From NCBI GenBank assembly GCA_035267185.1, contig DATFLY010000045.1:1-40641 (forward strand): 40,641 bases of DNA. Reading direction: 5' to 3'. Origin of the DNA: JAUIBE01 sp035267185 (lineage in GTDB: Bacteria; Pseudomonadota; Gammaproteobacteria; Xanthomonadales; SZUA-36). Under the pieces are notes generated by a model that saw only the letters and a program-made list of their open reading frames with translations, did no database searches and was not told where the DNA came from. The position numbers were made by a program, and so were the translations under genes. Positions 25,577 to 33,213 of this stretch are shown here, in pieces (the stretch's first letter is position 1; each line of letters begins with the position of its first letter).

Positions 25577-27276
25577 TCGCGCTGCCCAACTGTCCCGGTT
25601 TCCAACCATGCAAACCGGGATTGGTCAACCTCGTAACAATCGCAAATGCCTGAAACTGTTTCCACTATTTTCTCGAACTGTTGCCGCGTGATCACCCCGC
25701 GCTCGACAAACATCGGCCCAACCCAGGTGCTCTTGTAAAGCCACTTCAGTGGGCTTTCGATTCTGCTGAGTGACAGGTACTGGTATTCATACACCAGGCG
25801 AATCAGCTGCAGATAAACTTTTGCAGGTGTGTACTCGGTAACCCGGCTGGCAACATTGTTTCGAACATAGGTATCCATCTCATCGCTGCTGAGATAGCGC
25901 TGTGCGACCAGGTTGGCCATGTAATCTTCAATCCGGCGAAGCATGGCAGCCAGCAGGCCCTTTCCAAAGCTGCCATGTTTGTCTGCCAGGCGTTGTTCTT
26001 CCTTCGCTACCCGTTTTCGGATTCGAGGGGAGGCGCTCGCGGGAATTTCATCAAAAAGCCCGGCCAGTTGCTCTGTCATGGCTTGCCGTTGCTGAAGTCG
26101 ATCGTCGGGAATCTTGACCCAGCCTGATTCAGCCGCAAGGTGGCCCCACTCATGAATCGTCCTGGCCCCCAGCATCCACCTCTCAAATGGTGGCGATGGC
26201 TCCCAGAGGCGATTTTCATTGCGTCCCGGGCCAATATCGTAGGCCATCAGTCGGCGCTCAGGATGGATGTAACTGAGCCCGCCTTCTGTCATGTACGGGG
26301 CAGGCCTGACCAGCGCTTCCGGGTTGCGCAATGAAGAAAGGAAGCGCCGTGAATGGCCATCAACCACCAACAGGTCCTGCCGAATACGGTGATCGCCGGT
26401 TTCTGTAAGAGCAGCCAGTGCTGGTTCGAGTGTTTCGTGGTGATCCGGGTCATCCGGATCCCACAGGATTTGACCCTCTGCACCCGTGATCAATGCCTGC
26501 GGTCTTTGCTGAGACAACCAATCAGACAAGCCTCCGGAAGCATGGGAGGAATCATTCTCATGGCCGGCCCGGTAGCCTGAAAAAACATCCTGAGCGACTG
26601 CGCCCCAGGCATCCTGCAGTGCGGCAAGTTTCATTCCTTGCTCTGGTGGAACGATCAATCCATTTTCACGATGAATCCGCATTCCCGGGATCGCGACCCT
26701 GGGGGGCTTAAGGTCTTCATGAAAAAGCAACTTTAGCCATGATTGGGCTGCGCCGAGTTCCCGATAAGCAGCAGCATCGGGTCGGTCGGTGAGCTTGCAG
26801 CCGCGGGTGAATCCCTTTCGTTCACTGCCTGAAAGCGTCAGAAAATAAGGCAGGTTGGCATGCATTGCCGGAACGATGGCAGCCATCAGCCCCATGCGTT
26901 CCGCCTGAAAAAACTGGAACACCGAAAACTCCGGCGTGGCGTAATCAGAATCAAAGTCATGCTGGTAAAGCAGCCATGAGTTCTGATGAAACGGCTGAAA
27001 ATAGGGACGAATTTTCGCAGGCCGGGTAATGATCGCGATGTGCTGCGGCCTGGGTGGAAACCAGTAGCCTGGCGCCCGGGCATGAAGCGCTCTGGCACGG
27101 TTCCAGTAGATGGAATACGCCCGATTGAACTGGCTGATCCAGTTCGAACTGACACCGGATTGTTCCCGGAGTTGTTCACCGAATCCGGATGTTATACCGG
27201 ACGAAGAAAGTGCCTCGATCGGAATGACAAACAGGCCATCCTGTGAATAGCAGTAGTCAATCAGCCACTTACTCAA
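25573..27276 (-). CDS. Putative zinc metallopeptidase with HEWGH motif, family not recognised
   Basis: A 567-residue protein that I cannot place in a named family. It holds HEWGH at 375-379, an HExxH zincin signature, within GARTIHEWGHLAAESGW. The later helix RRIEDYMANLVAQRYL has Glu450 about 70 residues downstream, a candidate third zinc ligand as in gluzincins. The N-terminal part is rich in aromatic residues and has no signal peptide, so a cytosolic location is likely. It begins with TTG at 27276, with only weak ribosome-site character. The gene follows the EncFtn-like gene by 57 bases, and its stop overlaps that of the S9 peptidase. Peptidase activity is inferred from motif alone. Confidence 0.65.
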   Translation of the reverse strand: MSKWLIDYCYSQDGLFVIPIEALSSSGITSGFGEQLREQSGVSSNWISQFNRAYSIYWNRARALHARAPGYWFPPRPQHIAIITRPAKIRPYFQPFHQNSWLLYQHDFDSDYATPEFSVFQFFQAERMGLMAAIVPAMHANLPYFLTLSGSERKGFTRGCKLTDRPDAAAYRELGAAQSWLKLLFHEDLKPPRVAIPGMRIHRENGLIVPPEQGMKLAALQDAWGAVAQDVFSGYRAGHENDSSHASGGLSDWLSQQRPQALITGAEGQILWDPDDPDHHETLEPALAALTETGDHRIRQDLLVVDGHSRRFLSSLRNPEALVRPAPYMTEGGLSYIHPERRLMAYDIGPGRNENRLWEPSPPFERWMLGARTIHEWGHLAAESGWVKIPDDRLQQRQAMTEQLAGLFDEIPASASPRIRKRVAKEEQRLADKHGSFGKGLLAAMLRRIEDYMANLVAQRYLSSDEMDTYVRNNVASRVTEYTPAKVYLQLIRLVYEYQYLSLSRIESPLKWLYKSTWVGPMFVERGVITRQQFEKIVETVSGICDCYEVDQSRFAWLETGTVGQRD

Positions 27277-27285
27277 TGCAGTTCC

Positions 27286-27321
27286 AACCCGGCATCAACG
27301 CCGGTGACTGAAAGCCGGGTT
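27286..27321. other. Inverted repeat between EncFtn-like and HEWGH genes
   Basis: AACCCGGC (27286-27293) and GCCGGGTT (27314-27321) are perfect reverse complements. A nested alternative, CCGGC with GCCGG (27289-27304), competes with it. It occupies the 57-base gap and could attenuate or separate transcripts, but there is no T-tract, so a true terminator is doubtful. Confidence 0.35.
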
Positions 27322-27333
27322 TAAACACCAACC

Positions 27334-27624
27334 CTAATGATGGTGGCCAATTTCACCTTCGGTGAACAGATAATCCCTGAGTTCCTCGTCAAGTTTCGGA
27401 TCGCGCCGCCTGATCCACTCCAGCACCATGGCCGCGTGTTCTTTTTCCTCGTCACGATTGTGAGCAAGAATGGATTTCAGCTCATCATCTTTGCAGGCAT
27501 CAACCCTTTGGTTGTACCAGTCAACCGCCTCCAGTTCTTCCATCAGTGATGTGATCGCACGATGCATGTCGCGAGTCTCGTCAGTGAGCTCTTCAATCGG
27601 TTCGTGATAGCCCTCATTTGCCAT
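27334..27624 (-). CDS. Encapsulated-ferritin-like protein (EncFtn family)
   Basis: A 96-residue helical iron oxidase-like protein. The sequence closely follows Rhodospirillum rubrum EncFtn as I recall it: ETRDMHRAITSLMEELEAVDWYNQRVDA, ILAHNRDEEKEHAAMVLEW, then YLFTEG. The ferroxidase residues Glu30, Glu60 and His63 fit the positions of Glu32, Glu62 and His65 there, and the entry residues Glu29, Glu32, Trp36 and Tyr37 are also kept. In known systems EncFtn is packed inside an encapsulin shell through a C-terminal targeting peptide. Here the protein ends soon after the second helix in GEIGHHH, with no visible targeting peptide, and no encapsulin gene is in the window. AGGAGC precedes the ATG. 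It lies 20 bases after the carbonic anhydrase gene. Confidence 0.9.
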   Translation of the reverse strand: MANEGYHEPIEELTDETRDMHRAITSLMEELEAVDWYNQRVDACKDDELKSILAHNRDEEKEHAAMVLEWIRRRDPKLDEELRDYLFTEGEIGHHH

Positions 27625-27644
27625 TTGGCTGCTCCTATGGTTTG

Positions 27645-28265
27645 TTAATCGAAAAATTCAACTTCACCGGTATCCAGTGAGTATTCCGCACCGTTGACCT
27701 GCAATTCGCCATTTTCAATAAGATGACGAATGACCTGTGAACCGTGACTGAGCTGGGACACAGATGCATGAATATTTGCCCGCACAGCATCTCTGATTAA
27801 TGTTTCCTGATCAATCCCGGTTCTGTTCGACAACAGATTCTCAACTGCAGGGCGCACCCGATCGACAATTGATCTCAGGCTGCCGTCTTTTTCCGGCGAT
27901 TCTTTTTGTATTTCATCAATGGTTGCCTGCACAGCGCCACACTCGGTGTGGCCTAAAACCAGTGCCAACCTGACGCCAAACCGGGATGCTGCAAACTCGA
28001 CACTTGCGATTTGAGATGGCGCGACGATGTTCCCTGCCACGCGAATCACAAACAAATCGCCAAATCCCAGATCAAACACCATTTCTGCAGGAACGCGCGA
28101 ATCCGAACATCCCAGCACAATTGCGATCGGGTGTTGCTGCCTGATGGAGCCGTCACCCTGTGGCGGTCCGACATGCCCCTTGTGACCACCATGCCCGGTC
28201 ACGAATCGCCTGTTGCCCAGCTTGAGTTTCTGAAGGGCTTGGGATGCTGAAAGTCGCCGCTTCAT
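27645..28265 (-). CDS. Beta-class carbonic anhydrase
   Basis: Interconverts CO2 and bicarbonate. The 206-residue protein carries the beta-class zinc ligands Cys53 (LGCSDSRVP, with the Asp55/Arg57 dyad), His106 and Cys109 (LGHTECGAV). RVAGNIV (75-81) is the other family signature. There is no signal peptide, so it is cytosolic. Its ATG overlaps the modC TGA by four bases (ATGA), so it is translationally linked to the molybdate transporter. A Gly/His-rich insert (GHGGHKGHVGPP, 24-35) comes before the first strand and might hold metal, but this is speculative. Confidence 0.95.
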   Translation of the reverse strand: MKRRLSASQALQKLKLGNRRFVTGHGGHKGHVGPPQGDGSIRQQHPIAIVLGCSDSRVPAEMVFDLGFGDLFVIRVAGNIVAPSQIASVEFAASRFGVRLALVLGHTECGAVQATIDEIQKESPEKDGSLRSIVDRVRPAVENLLSNRTGIDQETLIRDAVRANIHASVSQLSHGSQVIRHLIENGELQVNGAEYSLDTGEVEFFD

Positions 28266-29329
28266 GACAACACCGCCACACTCTTAACCTGTGCATGTAC
28301 GGACTTGCCTGCCTCAAGACCCAGTGCTTCCGAGGATTTTCGCGTGACATGCGCCAGCATCGGCACGCCTGCAACATCAAGATGAACCACCATCTGGGCC
28401 TCTCCCTCAGGTGCCAGGCTACTCACGGTTGCACTGAAAATATTCAAAATGCTGGTGCCCTGTTGAGATTCCAGCGTAAGGCTGACATCCCTTGCCGCCA
28501 CTCGCAAGCGGACTTTTCTGCCTGCTTCAAGCCGCCTTCCCGGAACCATGAAACGGCCACCGGGGAAATCAAGCAGGTTCAGCGAATATCGATCATCGAA
28601 CCCACCAACCCTGGCCTCTACCAGCGCCTCTGCCTGGTTGCCATGAGACAAAGACAGGCCTTCCTTCGTCAATAACTCCGTGATTGGCCCGCTGGCCGCC
28701 ACGGTGCCACGATCAAGCAATACCAGGTGATCGGCCAGGCGCGAGACTTCATCCGCAGAATGACTGACATAAATCAATGGAATTTGCAGCTTGCCAACCA
28801 GCGCTTCCAGGTAGGGCAGGATCTCTTCTTTTCGATCTGCATCGAGGGCTGCCAGTGGTTCATCCATCAGCAGCAATCCCGGGCTGACCGCCAGCGCCCG
28901 GGCCATGGCGACTCGCTGCTTTTCACCACCCGACAAGCCCGGGGTTTTTCGATTCAGCAGATTGGAAAGGTCAAACAGATCTACCGACTCATCAAACCCG
29001 ATTTGCCGTGAATTTTCCGCTACACGACGAAAGCCGTAATTGATGTTACCGCGCACATCCAGGTGGTCAAACAGGCTGGGTTCCTGGAAAACGTATCCCA
29101 CGGGCCGTTGGTGGGGCGGAAGAAATGTCTTCTCATCCTGCCAGGTTTCACCATCGACAGTCAGTCGGCTGCCCTGGTGACAGTCAAGCCCTGCGATGGC
29201 CCGCAGTATGCTTGTCTTGCCTGAGCCTGAAGGACCGAACAATGCCGTGACCCCTGGCCCCGGAACATGCAGTTCTGCATCCAGCCTGAATGCCTCGTGT
29301 TGTGCAACGATTCTGGCCTCAATGCTCAT
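28262..29329 (-). CDS. modC: Molybdate ABC transporter ATP-binding protein
   Basis: The ATPase of the ModABC importer. The 355 residues have Walker A GPSGSGKT (32-39), Q-loop Gln82, signature LSGGE (132-136), Walker B LLLMDEP (152-158) and the switch His190. A C-terminal Mop-type domain (about 290-354, with TSILNIFSATV and the VHAQVKSVAVLS end) binds oxyanions and is typical of ModC. The start is placed at 29329, where ATG overlaps the modB TGA by four bases; the frame is open further but without family character. The end overlaps the carbonic anhydrase start in the same way. Confidence 0.96.
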   Translation of the reverse strand: MSIEARIVAQHEAFRLDAELHVPGPGVTALFGPSGSGKTSILRAIAGLDCHQGSRLTVDGETWQDEKTFLPPHQRPVGYVFQEPSLFDHLDVRGNINYGFRRVAENSRQIGFDESVDLFDLSNLLNRKTPGLSGGEKQRVAMARALAVSPGLLLMDEPLAALDADRKEEILPYLEALVGKLQIPLIYVSHSADEVSRLADHLVLLDRGTVAASGPITELLTKEGLSLSHGNQAEALVEARVGGFDDRYSLNLLDFPGGRFMVPGRRLEAGRKVRLRVAARDVSLTLESQQGTSILNIFSATVSSLAPEGEAQMVVHLDVAGVPMLAHVTRKSSEALGLEAGKSVHAQVKSVAVLS

Positions 29330-30009
29330 GCAGGGAGAATCCGGAGCCGTCGGTTGGCAGAGTAAACCACAATCAGCATCACGAACGACAGTGCAACCAG
29401 GCCCAGCGAGAGCCAATGCGCGTGCGCGTATTGCAGGCTTTCAACATGGTCGTAGATTGCGATGGAAACCACCTGGGTTTGTCCCGCGATATTTCCGCCA
29501 ATCATCAACACCACACCGAATTCACCAACTGTGTGTGCGAAACCCAGAACTGCAGCGGTTAAGAAGCCTGGCCTTGCCAGCGGCAATGCGACGGTCAGAA
29601 AGCGATCACCTGGTGATGCCCTCAAAGTGGCGGCAACTTCGAGCGGACGCTTCCCAATGGCTGAAAAAGCATTTTGCAAAGGCTGAACAACAAAGGGAAG
29701 CGAATAGACCACAGACCCAATCACCAGTCCGGTGAAGGTAAATGCCAGCGATTCACCACCGAACGCCTGCACCAGTTGTCCCAGCGGACCATCCGGACCA
29801 AGCATGATCAGCAGGTAAAAGCCCAGAACGGTCGGCGGCAGGACCAATGGAAGCGCCACCAGGGCTTCGAGCAAAAATTTGTAGCGCCACCGGGAACGTG
29901 CAAGCCACCAGGCCAACGGCGTGCCTGCGAGAAGCAGCACCAGGGTACTGATTGTTGCCAGCTTGAATGTAATGGCCAGGGCGGCGAGATCCGCTTCGAA
30001 AGCAGTCAT
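29326..30009 (-). CDS. modB: Molybdate ABC transporter permease
   Basis: The membrane channel of the molybdate importer. The 227 residues have about five hydrophobic helices, beginning with ITFKLATISTLVLLLAGTPLAWWLA and including VALPLVLPPTVLGFYLLIML. The cytosolic coupling segment EVAATLRASPGDRFLTVALP (about 123-142) is the EAA loop that contacts ModC, and HTVGEFGVVLMIGG is the characteristic ModB motif following it. Both ends overlap neighbours by ATGA, between modA and modC. Confidence 0.97.
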   Translation of the reverse strand: MTAFEADLAALAITFKLATISTLVLLLAGTPLAWWLARSRWRYKFLLEALVALPLVLPPTVLGFYLLIMLGPDGPLGQLVQAFGGESLAFTFTGLVIGSVVYSLPFVVQPLQNAFSAIGKRPLEVAATLRASPGDRFLTVALPLARPGFLTAAVLGFAHTVGEFGVVLMIGGNIAGQTQVVSIAIYDHVESLQYAHAHWLSLGLVALSFVMLIVVYSANRRLRILPA

Positions 30010-30758
30010 GGGGCGGAGTATCCGAATTTTTCGATGATCCGGACCGCTTTCGACCCACGCAGAAATTCTGCAAACTCAAGCGTGGACGGATTGTTCGTGA
30101 TCACGGCTGCCTGTTGATCGATTGGTTCATACAGGTCTTCCGGGATCAGCCAGGCCTGGCCAGGTGCCTCACCCGCCGGCGAGCTGACCTGCGACAATGA
30201 CAGCAACCCATATTCCGCATTTCCCGTACTCACAAAAGCATAGGCCTGCGCCACGTTTTCTCCGCGAACGATCTGCCCTTCCAGTTGATCCCACAGATCA
30301 AGGTTTTGTAAAAGCTGTTTAGCAGCACGCCCGTAAGGGGCGGTTCGTGGGTTGGCAATCGACAGGAATCGAAAGTCTCTGTTTCGCAATATTTTTGTCA
30401 CATCTGCCTCAGTGTTGGTGCTCCTGCTCCACAACACCAGCCTGCCTGTGGCATATGTAAACCGGGACCCGGAGACCGCGTGACCGGAATCTTCCAGCAA
30501 TCTGGGGCTTTGTACATCTGCTGCCAGGAACAGGTCGAAAGGCGCACCGTTGCTTATCTGTGCGAAGTGTTTTCCGGTCGAGGCATAACTGACTGTCACT
30601 TCATGCTCGGAAAGAGATTCGAACATATTCACCAGCGGCACCATCGCGGGTTTGAAATTACTGGCCACAGCCACCCTGATTTCAGAGGCACAGGCCAGCA
30701 GAGGAAAACCCCACAAGACCACGCAGCAAAACCAGAGGTGTGGCCTTAAGGAATTCAC
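30006..30758 (-). CDS. modA: Molybdate ABC transporter substrate-binding protein
   Basis: The periplasmic binding protein of the molybdate importer, 250 residues. A signal peptide (LWFCCVVLWGFPLLACA, cleaved near 24) precedes EIRVAVASNFKPAM, whose Ser/Asn turn contacts the oxyanion. SYASTGKHFAQISNGAPFDLFLAAD (58-82) is diagnostic of ModA. The later APYGRAAKQLL and FVSTGNAEYGLLSL segments complete the two-lobe fold. LLACA could also be read as a lipobox, so membrane anchoring is possible. It heads modABC; the neighbouring gene ends 36 bases upstream and could share the transcript. Confidence 0.95.
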   Translation of the reverse strand: MNSLRPHLWFCCVVLWGFPLLACASEIRVAVASNFKPAMVPLVNMFESLSEHEVTVSYASTGKHFAQISNGAPFDLFLAADVQSPRLLEDSGHAVSGSRFTYATGRLVLWSRSTNTEADVTKILRNRDFRFLSIANPRTAPYGRAAKQLLQNLDLWDQLEGQIVRGENVAQAYAFVSTGNAEYGLLSLSQVSSPAGEAPGQAWLIPEDLYEPIDQQAAVITNNPSTLEFAEFLRGSKAVRIIEKFGYSAP

Positions 30759-30794
30759 TGGTCCTGGAGATTCAGAGGGTAGCGGGACTCCTGA

Positions 30795-31286
30795 TCATTC
30801 GACGCGCTTGACCAGAACCTGACGCTCTGACTCTACATGCTGGAGCACAAACCGACCCATGATGTTCTTTGTGATGACGACGTCAGAACTGGTTCCTGTG
30901 TAATACATGGTCCCTGGCATCCTTTGCTGCCAGACCGTGCCATTGTCGAGCCTGAAGATGGTTTTGCCACGCCAGCCACGGAATGAAGGGATGACTTTAG
31001 CGGCAATGGCAAGATCCTTTTCTGCCTGTCTTTCCTCTTCCGTCATCTGCGAGCGGGGTTTCTGTACCTGGACCACTTTCACGGCGCCATCACGGTATTT
31101 TTCCAGCCATTCGCTCAGATGTGCGCGCTCAACCTGGTTGAGTTTGTCCAGGCCCGATAGCACGAAATCCTCAGGCGTCATCAGGCTTTCCACGTCAGGT
31201 GGCGTCTCGTCTTTATCGTCAGCGATAAGCGGAACGGCCACCAGGGCCACGAAAATCACAAAATAAGACAAAAAGAATGTTTTCAA
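30795..31286 (-). CDS. Small secreted protein of unknown function
   Basis: A 163-residue exported protein I do not recognise. The signal peptide is KTFFLSYFVIFVALVAVPLIADD. The mature part has an acidic segment (MTPEDFVLSGLDKLNQVERAHLSEWLEKY), which looks helical, and a later beta-rich stretch with RGWRGKTIFRLDNGTVWQQRMPGTMYY, like a small SH3-type barrel. The start is a TTG at 31286 with AGGGA nine bases before it. It lies divergent from the TPR-oxygenase gene and just upstream of modA. Confidence 0.7.
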   Translation of the reverse strand: MKTFFLSYFVIFVALVAVPLIADDKDETPPDVESLMTPEDFVLSGLDKLNQVERAHLSEWLEKYRDGAVKVVQVQKPRSQMTEEERQAEKDLAIAAKVIPSFRGWRGKTIFRLDNGTVWQQRMPGTMYYTGTSSDVVITKNIMGRFVLQHVESERQVLVKRVE

Positions 31287-31332
31287 GCTTAAAAATCCCT
31301 GTTATTCACTGCGCCAAGGCGCACCCAGAAAG

Positions 31333-31338
31333 TATAAT
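31333..31338 (+). promoter_or_regulatory. Candidate -10 box for the DUF547 operon
   Basis: A perfect TATAAT lies 52 bases before the ATG of the TPR-oxygenase gene, in the divergent spacer. No -35 hexamer stands out at the usual distance. If real, it drives the whole operon that follows, up to the terminator at 39585-39610. Confidence 0.35.
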
Positions 31339-31390
31339 ACTCTCCCAAAACCGAAAAGATTGCACGATTAGATCGTTCAGCCGAATTGAC

Positions 31391-33190
31391 ATGAACCTCG
31401 CACAAAACTTTGAACAAGCCCAGAATGCTTTCCAGACGGGCGACCTCTGGACAGCATCGCGTGTGTGTGACGATATGATCAAACACTCGCCGGGACACCC
31501 TGATGTTTTACATCTCATGGCCCTGGTTTCCAAGCGTCAGGGCAAAATACACGACGCCGAGAAAAACTTCCGGGCCAGCCTGAAATCCAAACCAAAACAA
31601 CCAGCGGTACTTTCCAACCTGGGCAACCTGCTGAAACAGAACAAGCGCTTCACCGAGGCTGACAAGGCCTATGAGCGCGCGCTCAGGTGGATGCCAGGTC
31701 TGACCGATGCCTGGTACAACCGGGGACTAATGGCAATTGACCAGGGCCGGTGGGAAAAGGCCATTGAATACCTGGAAAAAGCAAAATCCCAGGGCGTGTC
31801 GATGAACACTGAACTGGCCTTGATCAGTGCTCACAGAGAGGCAGGCCACCTGGAAGAGGCACAGACGCTGGCCGATAACCTGCTGCAACGCTTTCCATCG
31901 GATGTTCGTGCGGTTGCGGCGGTGGCGTCCACCCGCAGAAAAAGTGATCCGGACGCCGCGCTGGATCTTCTGAAGAATGAACTGGATCGCACGGCTGACC
32001 CGGCCGCCATCCACTATGAACTTGGGCTGGTCCACTCCAACCAGAAAAATCTTGATGAGGCGATCAATCATTTTGAAGCCGCGGTGCGCGAGCGACCGGA
32101 GATGATAGAAGCGCACCGCTCACTGAATGAAATTTACTGGCAGCAGGAGGACGACCGGTTCCTGAAGTCTTACCGGGATGCGATTGAAACCAATCCCACC
32201 TCACCGCCGCTCTACCACAACCTGGCCGCAGCACTGATTTCCTCCGAAGATAACAAGGGGGCTGAGGATGTGCTGATCGAGGCTTTGTCACGTGCCGGGC
32301 GACAACAACACCTGGTTCATGGGCTGGCTGTTCAGAAACTCAAGAAAGGCGAACTTGATACAGCAGAACAGCTGTTGTTTGAAGCTTTACAGGCCGACCC
32401 TGACAACCGCACGTTTCTGATTGATTGTGCCAACATCGACATTATTAATGAGCGCTACGAGCGGGCTGAGAAGCACCTGGATCATGCCCTTCGAATTTAT
32501 CCCTACAACCAGGAACTATGGGCCTACAAGGGGATAGTCTGGCGATTGACCGGGGATGAAAGGCACGAGTGGCTCAATGACTATGATCGCTTGCTTAAAG
32601 TCTATGAATTGCCCCACCCACAGGAATTCGAAAACACACAGGCATTCATGGCCGCATTGGAAGAATTGCTTCCGACATTGCACACGGCAACCCGTCAGCC
32701 ACTGGATCAGAGTGTTCGAAATGGTACCCAGACTTTCGAGTTTTTATTCGACAATCCGCATCCGTTGATCAGGTCGCTGAAAAGAGCGGTTGAAGCCATG
32801 CTGGCCGATTACCTTGGCTCGATGCCGCGCGATTCGAAGCATCCCTTTTATTCCCGTATCAGGCCGGCAACCCGCTTTACGGGTAACTGGTCGATCATTC
32901 TTCGTTCAGGCGGATACCACACCAACCACATTCATCCTTTTGGCTGGCTGTCATGTTGCAATTACATCGCAACGCCCAAACTCAAAGGGAAAGCGCGACG
33001 CGATCGTGCTGGCTGGATCAAATTCGGAGAGACCTCTCTGCAGCTTGGAAAACGTGAGAACGTGGCGGCCGCGATTGAACCAAAACCCGGCAACCTGGTG
33101 TTCTTCCCCAGTTATTTCTGGCACGGAACCTATCCGTTTGAAAGCGAAGAGCCCCGTATGACGGTCCCCTGTGACATTGATCCAGCGTGA
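31391..33190 (+). CDS. TPR protein with C-terminal 2OG-Fe(II) oxygenase-like domain
   Basis: 599 residues, cytosolic (no signal peptide). Residues 1 to about 400 are TPR-like repeats, clearest at LSNLGNLLKQNKRFTEADKAYERALRWMPG and IHYELGLVHSNQKNLDEAINHFEAAVRERPE. The C-terminal part (about 480-599) resembles Pfam 2OG-FeII_Oxy_5: HTNHIHPFGWLSCCNYI with His513 and His515, PGNLVFFPSYFWHGTYPF with His578, and Arg589 nearby for 2-oxoglutarate. TPR-oxygenase fusions of this kind occur widely in proteobacteria and are thought to hydroxylate proteins or peptides. ATG at 31391 is chosen because the upstream open part (from 31277) spans the divergent promoter region. It is first in the operon, 23 bases before the first DUF547 gene. 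Confidence 0.85.
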   Translation: MNLAQNFEQAQNAFQTGDLWTASRVCDDMIKHSPGHPDVLHLMALVSKRQGKIHDAEKNFRASLKSKPKQPAVLSNLGNLLKQNKRFTEADKAYERALRWMPGLTDAWYNRGLMAIDQGRWEKAIEYLEKAKSQGVSMNTELALISAHREAGHLEEAQTLADNLLQRFPSDVRAVAAVASTRRKSDPDAALDLLKNELDRTADPAAIHYELGLVHSNQKNLDEAINHFEAAVRERPEMIEAHRSLNEIYWQQEDDRFLKSYRDAIETNPTSPPLYHNLAAALISSEDNKGAEDVLIEALSRAGRQQHLVHGLAVQKLKKGELDTAEQLLFEALQADPDNRTFLIDCANIDIINERYERAEKHLDHALRIYPYNQELWAYKGIVWRLTGDERHEWLNDYDRLLKVYELPHPQEFENTQAFMAALEELLPTLHTATRQPLDQSVRNGTQTFEFLFDNPHPLIRSLKRAVEAMLADYLGSMPRDSKHPFYSRIRPATRFTGNWSIILRSGGYHTNHIHPFGWLSCCNYIATPKLKGKARRDRAGWIKFGETSLQLGKRENVAAAIEPKPGNLVFFPSYFWHGTYPFESEEPRMTVPCDIDPA

Positions 33191-33213
33191 AAATTAGTTT
33201 TTGAGGGAAAATC

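Noticed and set aside
31277..31390. 38-codon upstream extension of the TPR-oxygenase gene
   Set aside because: It crosses the divergent promoter zone with a TATAAT box; the TPR fold starts right after ATG 31391.
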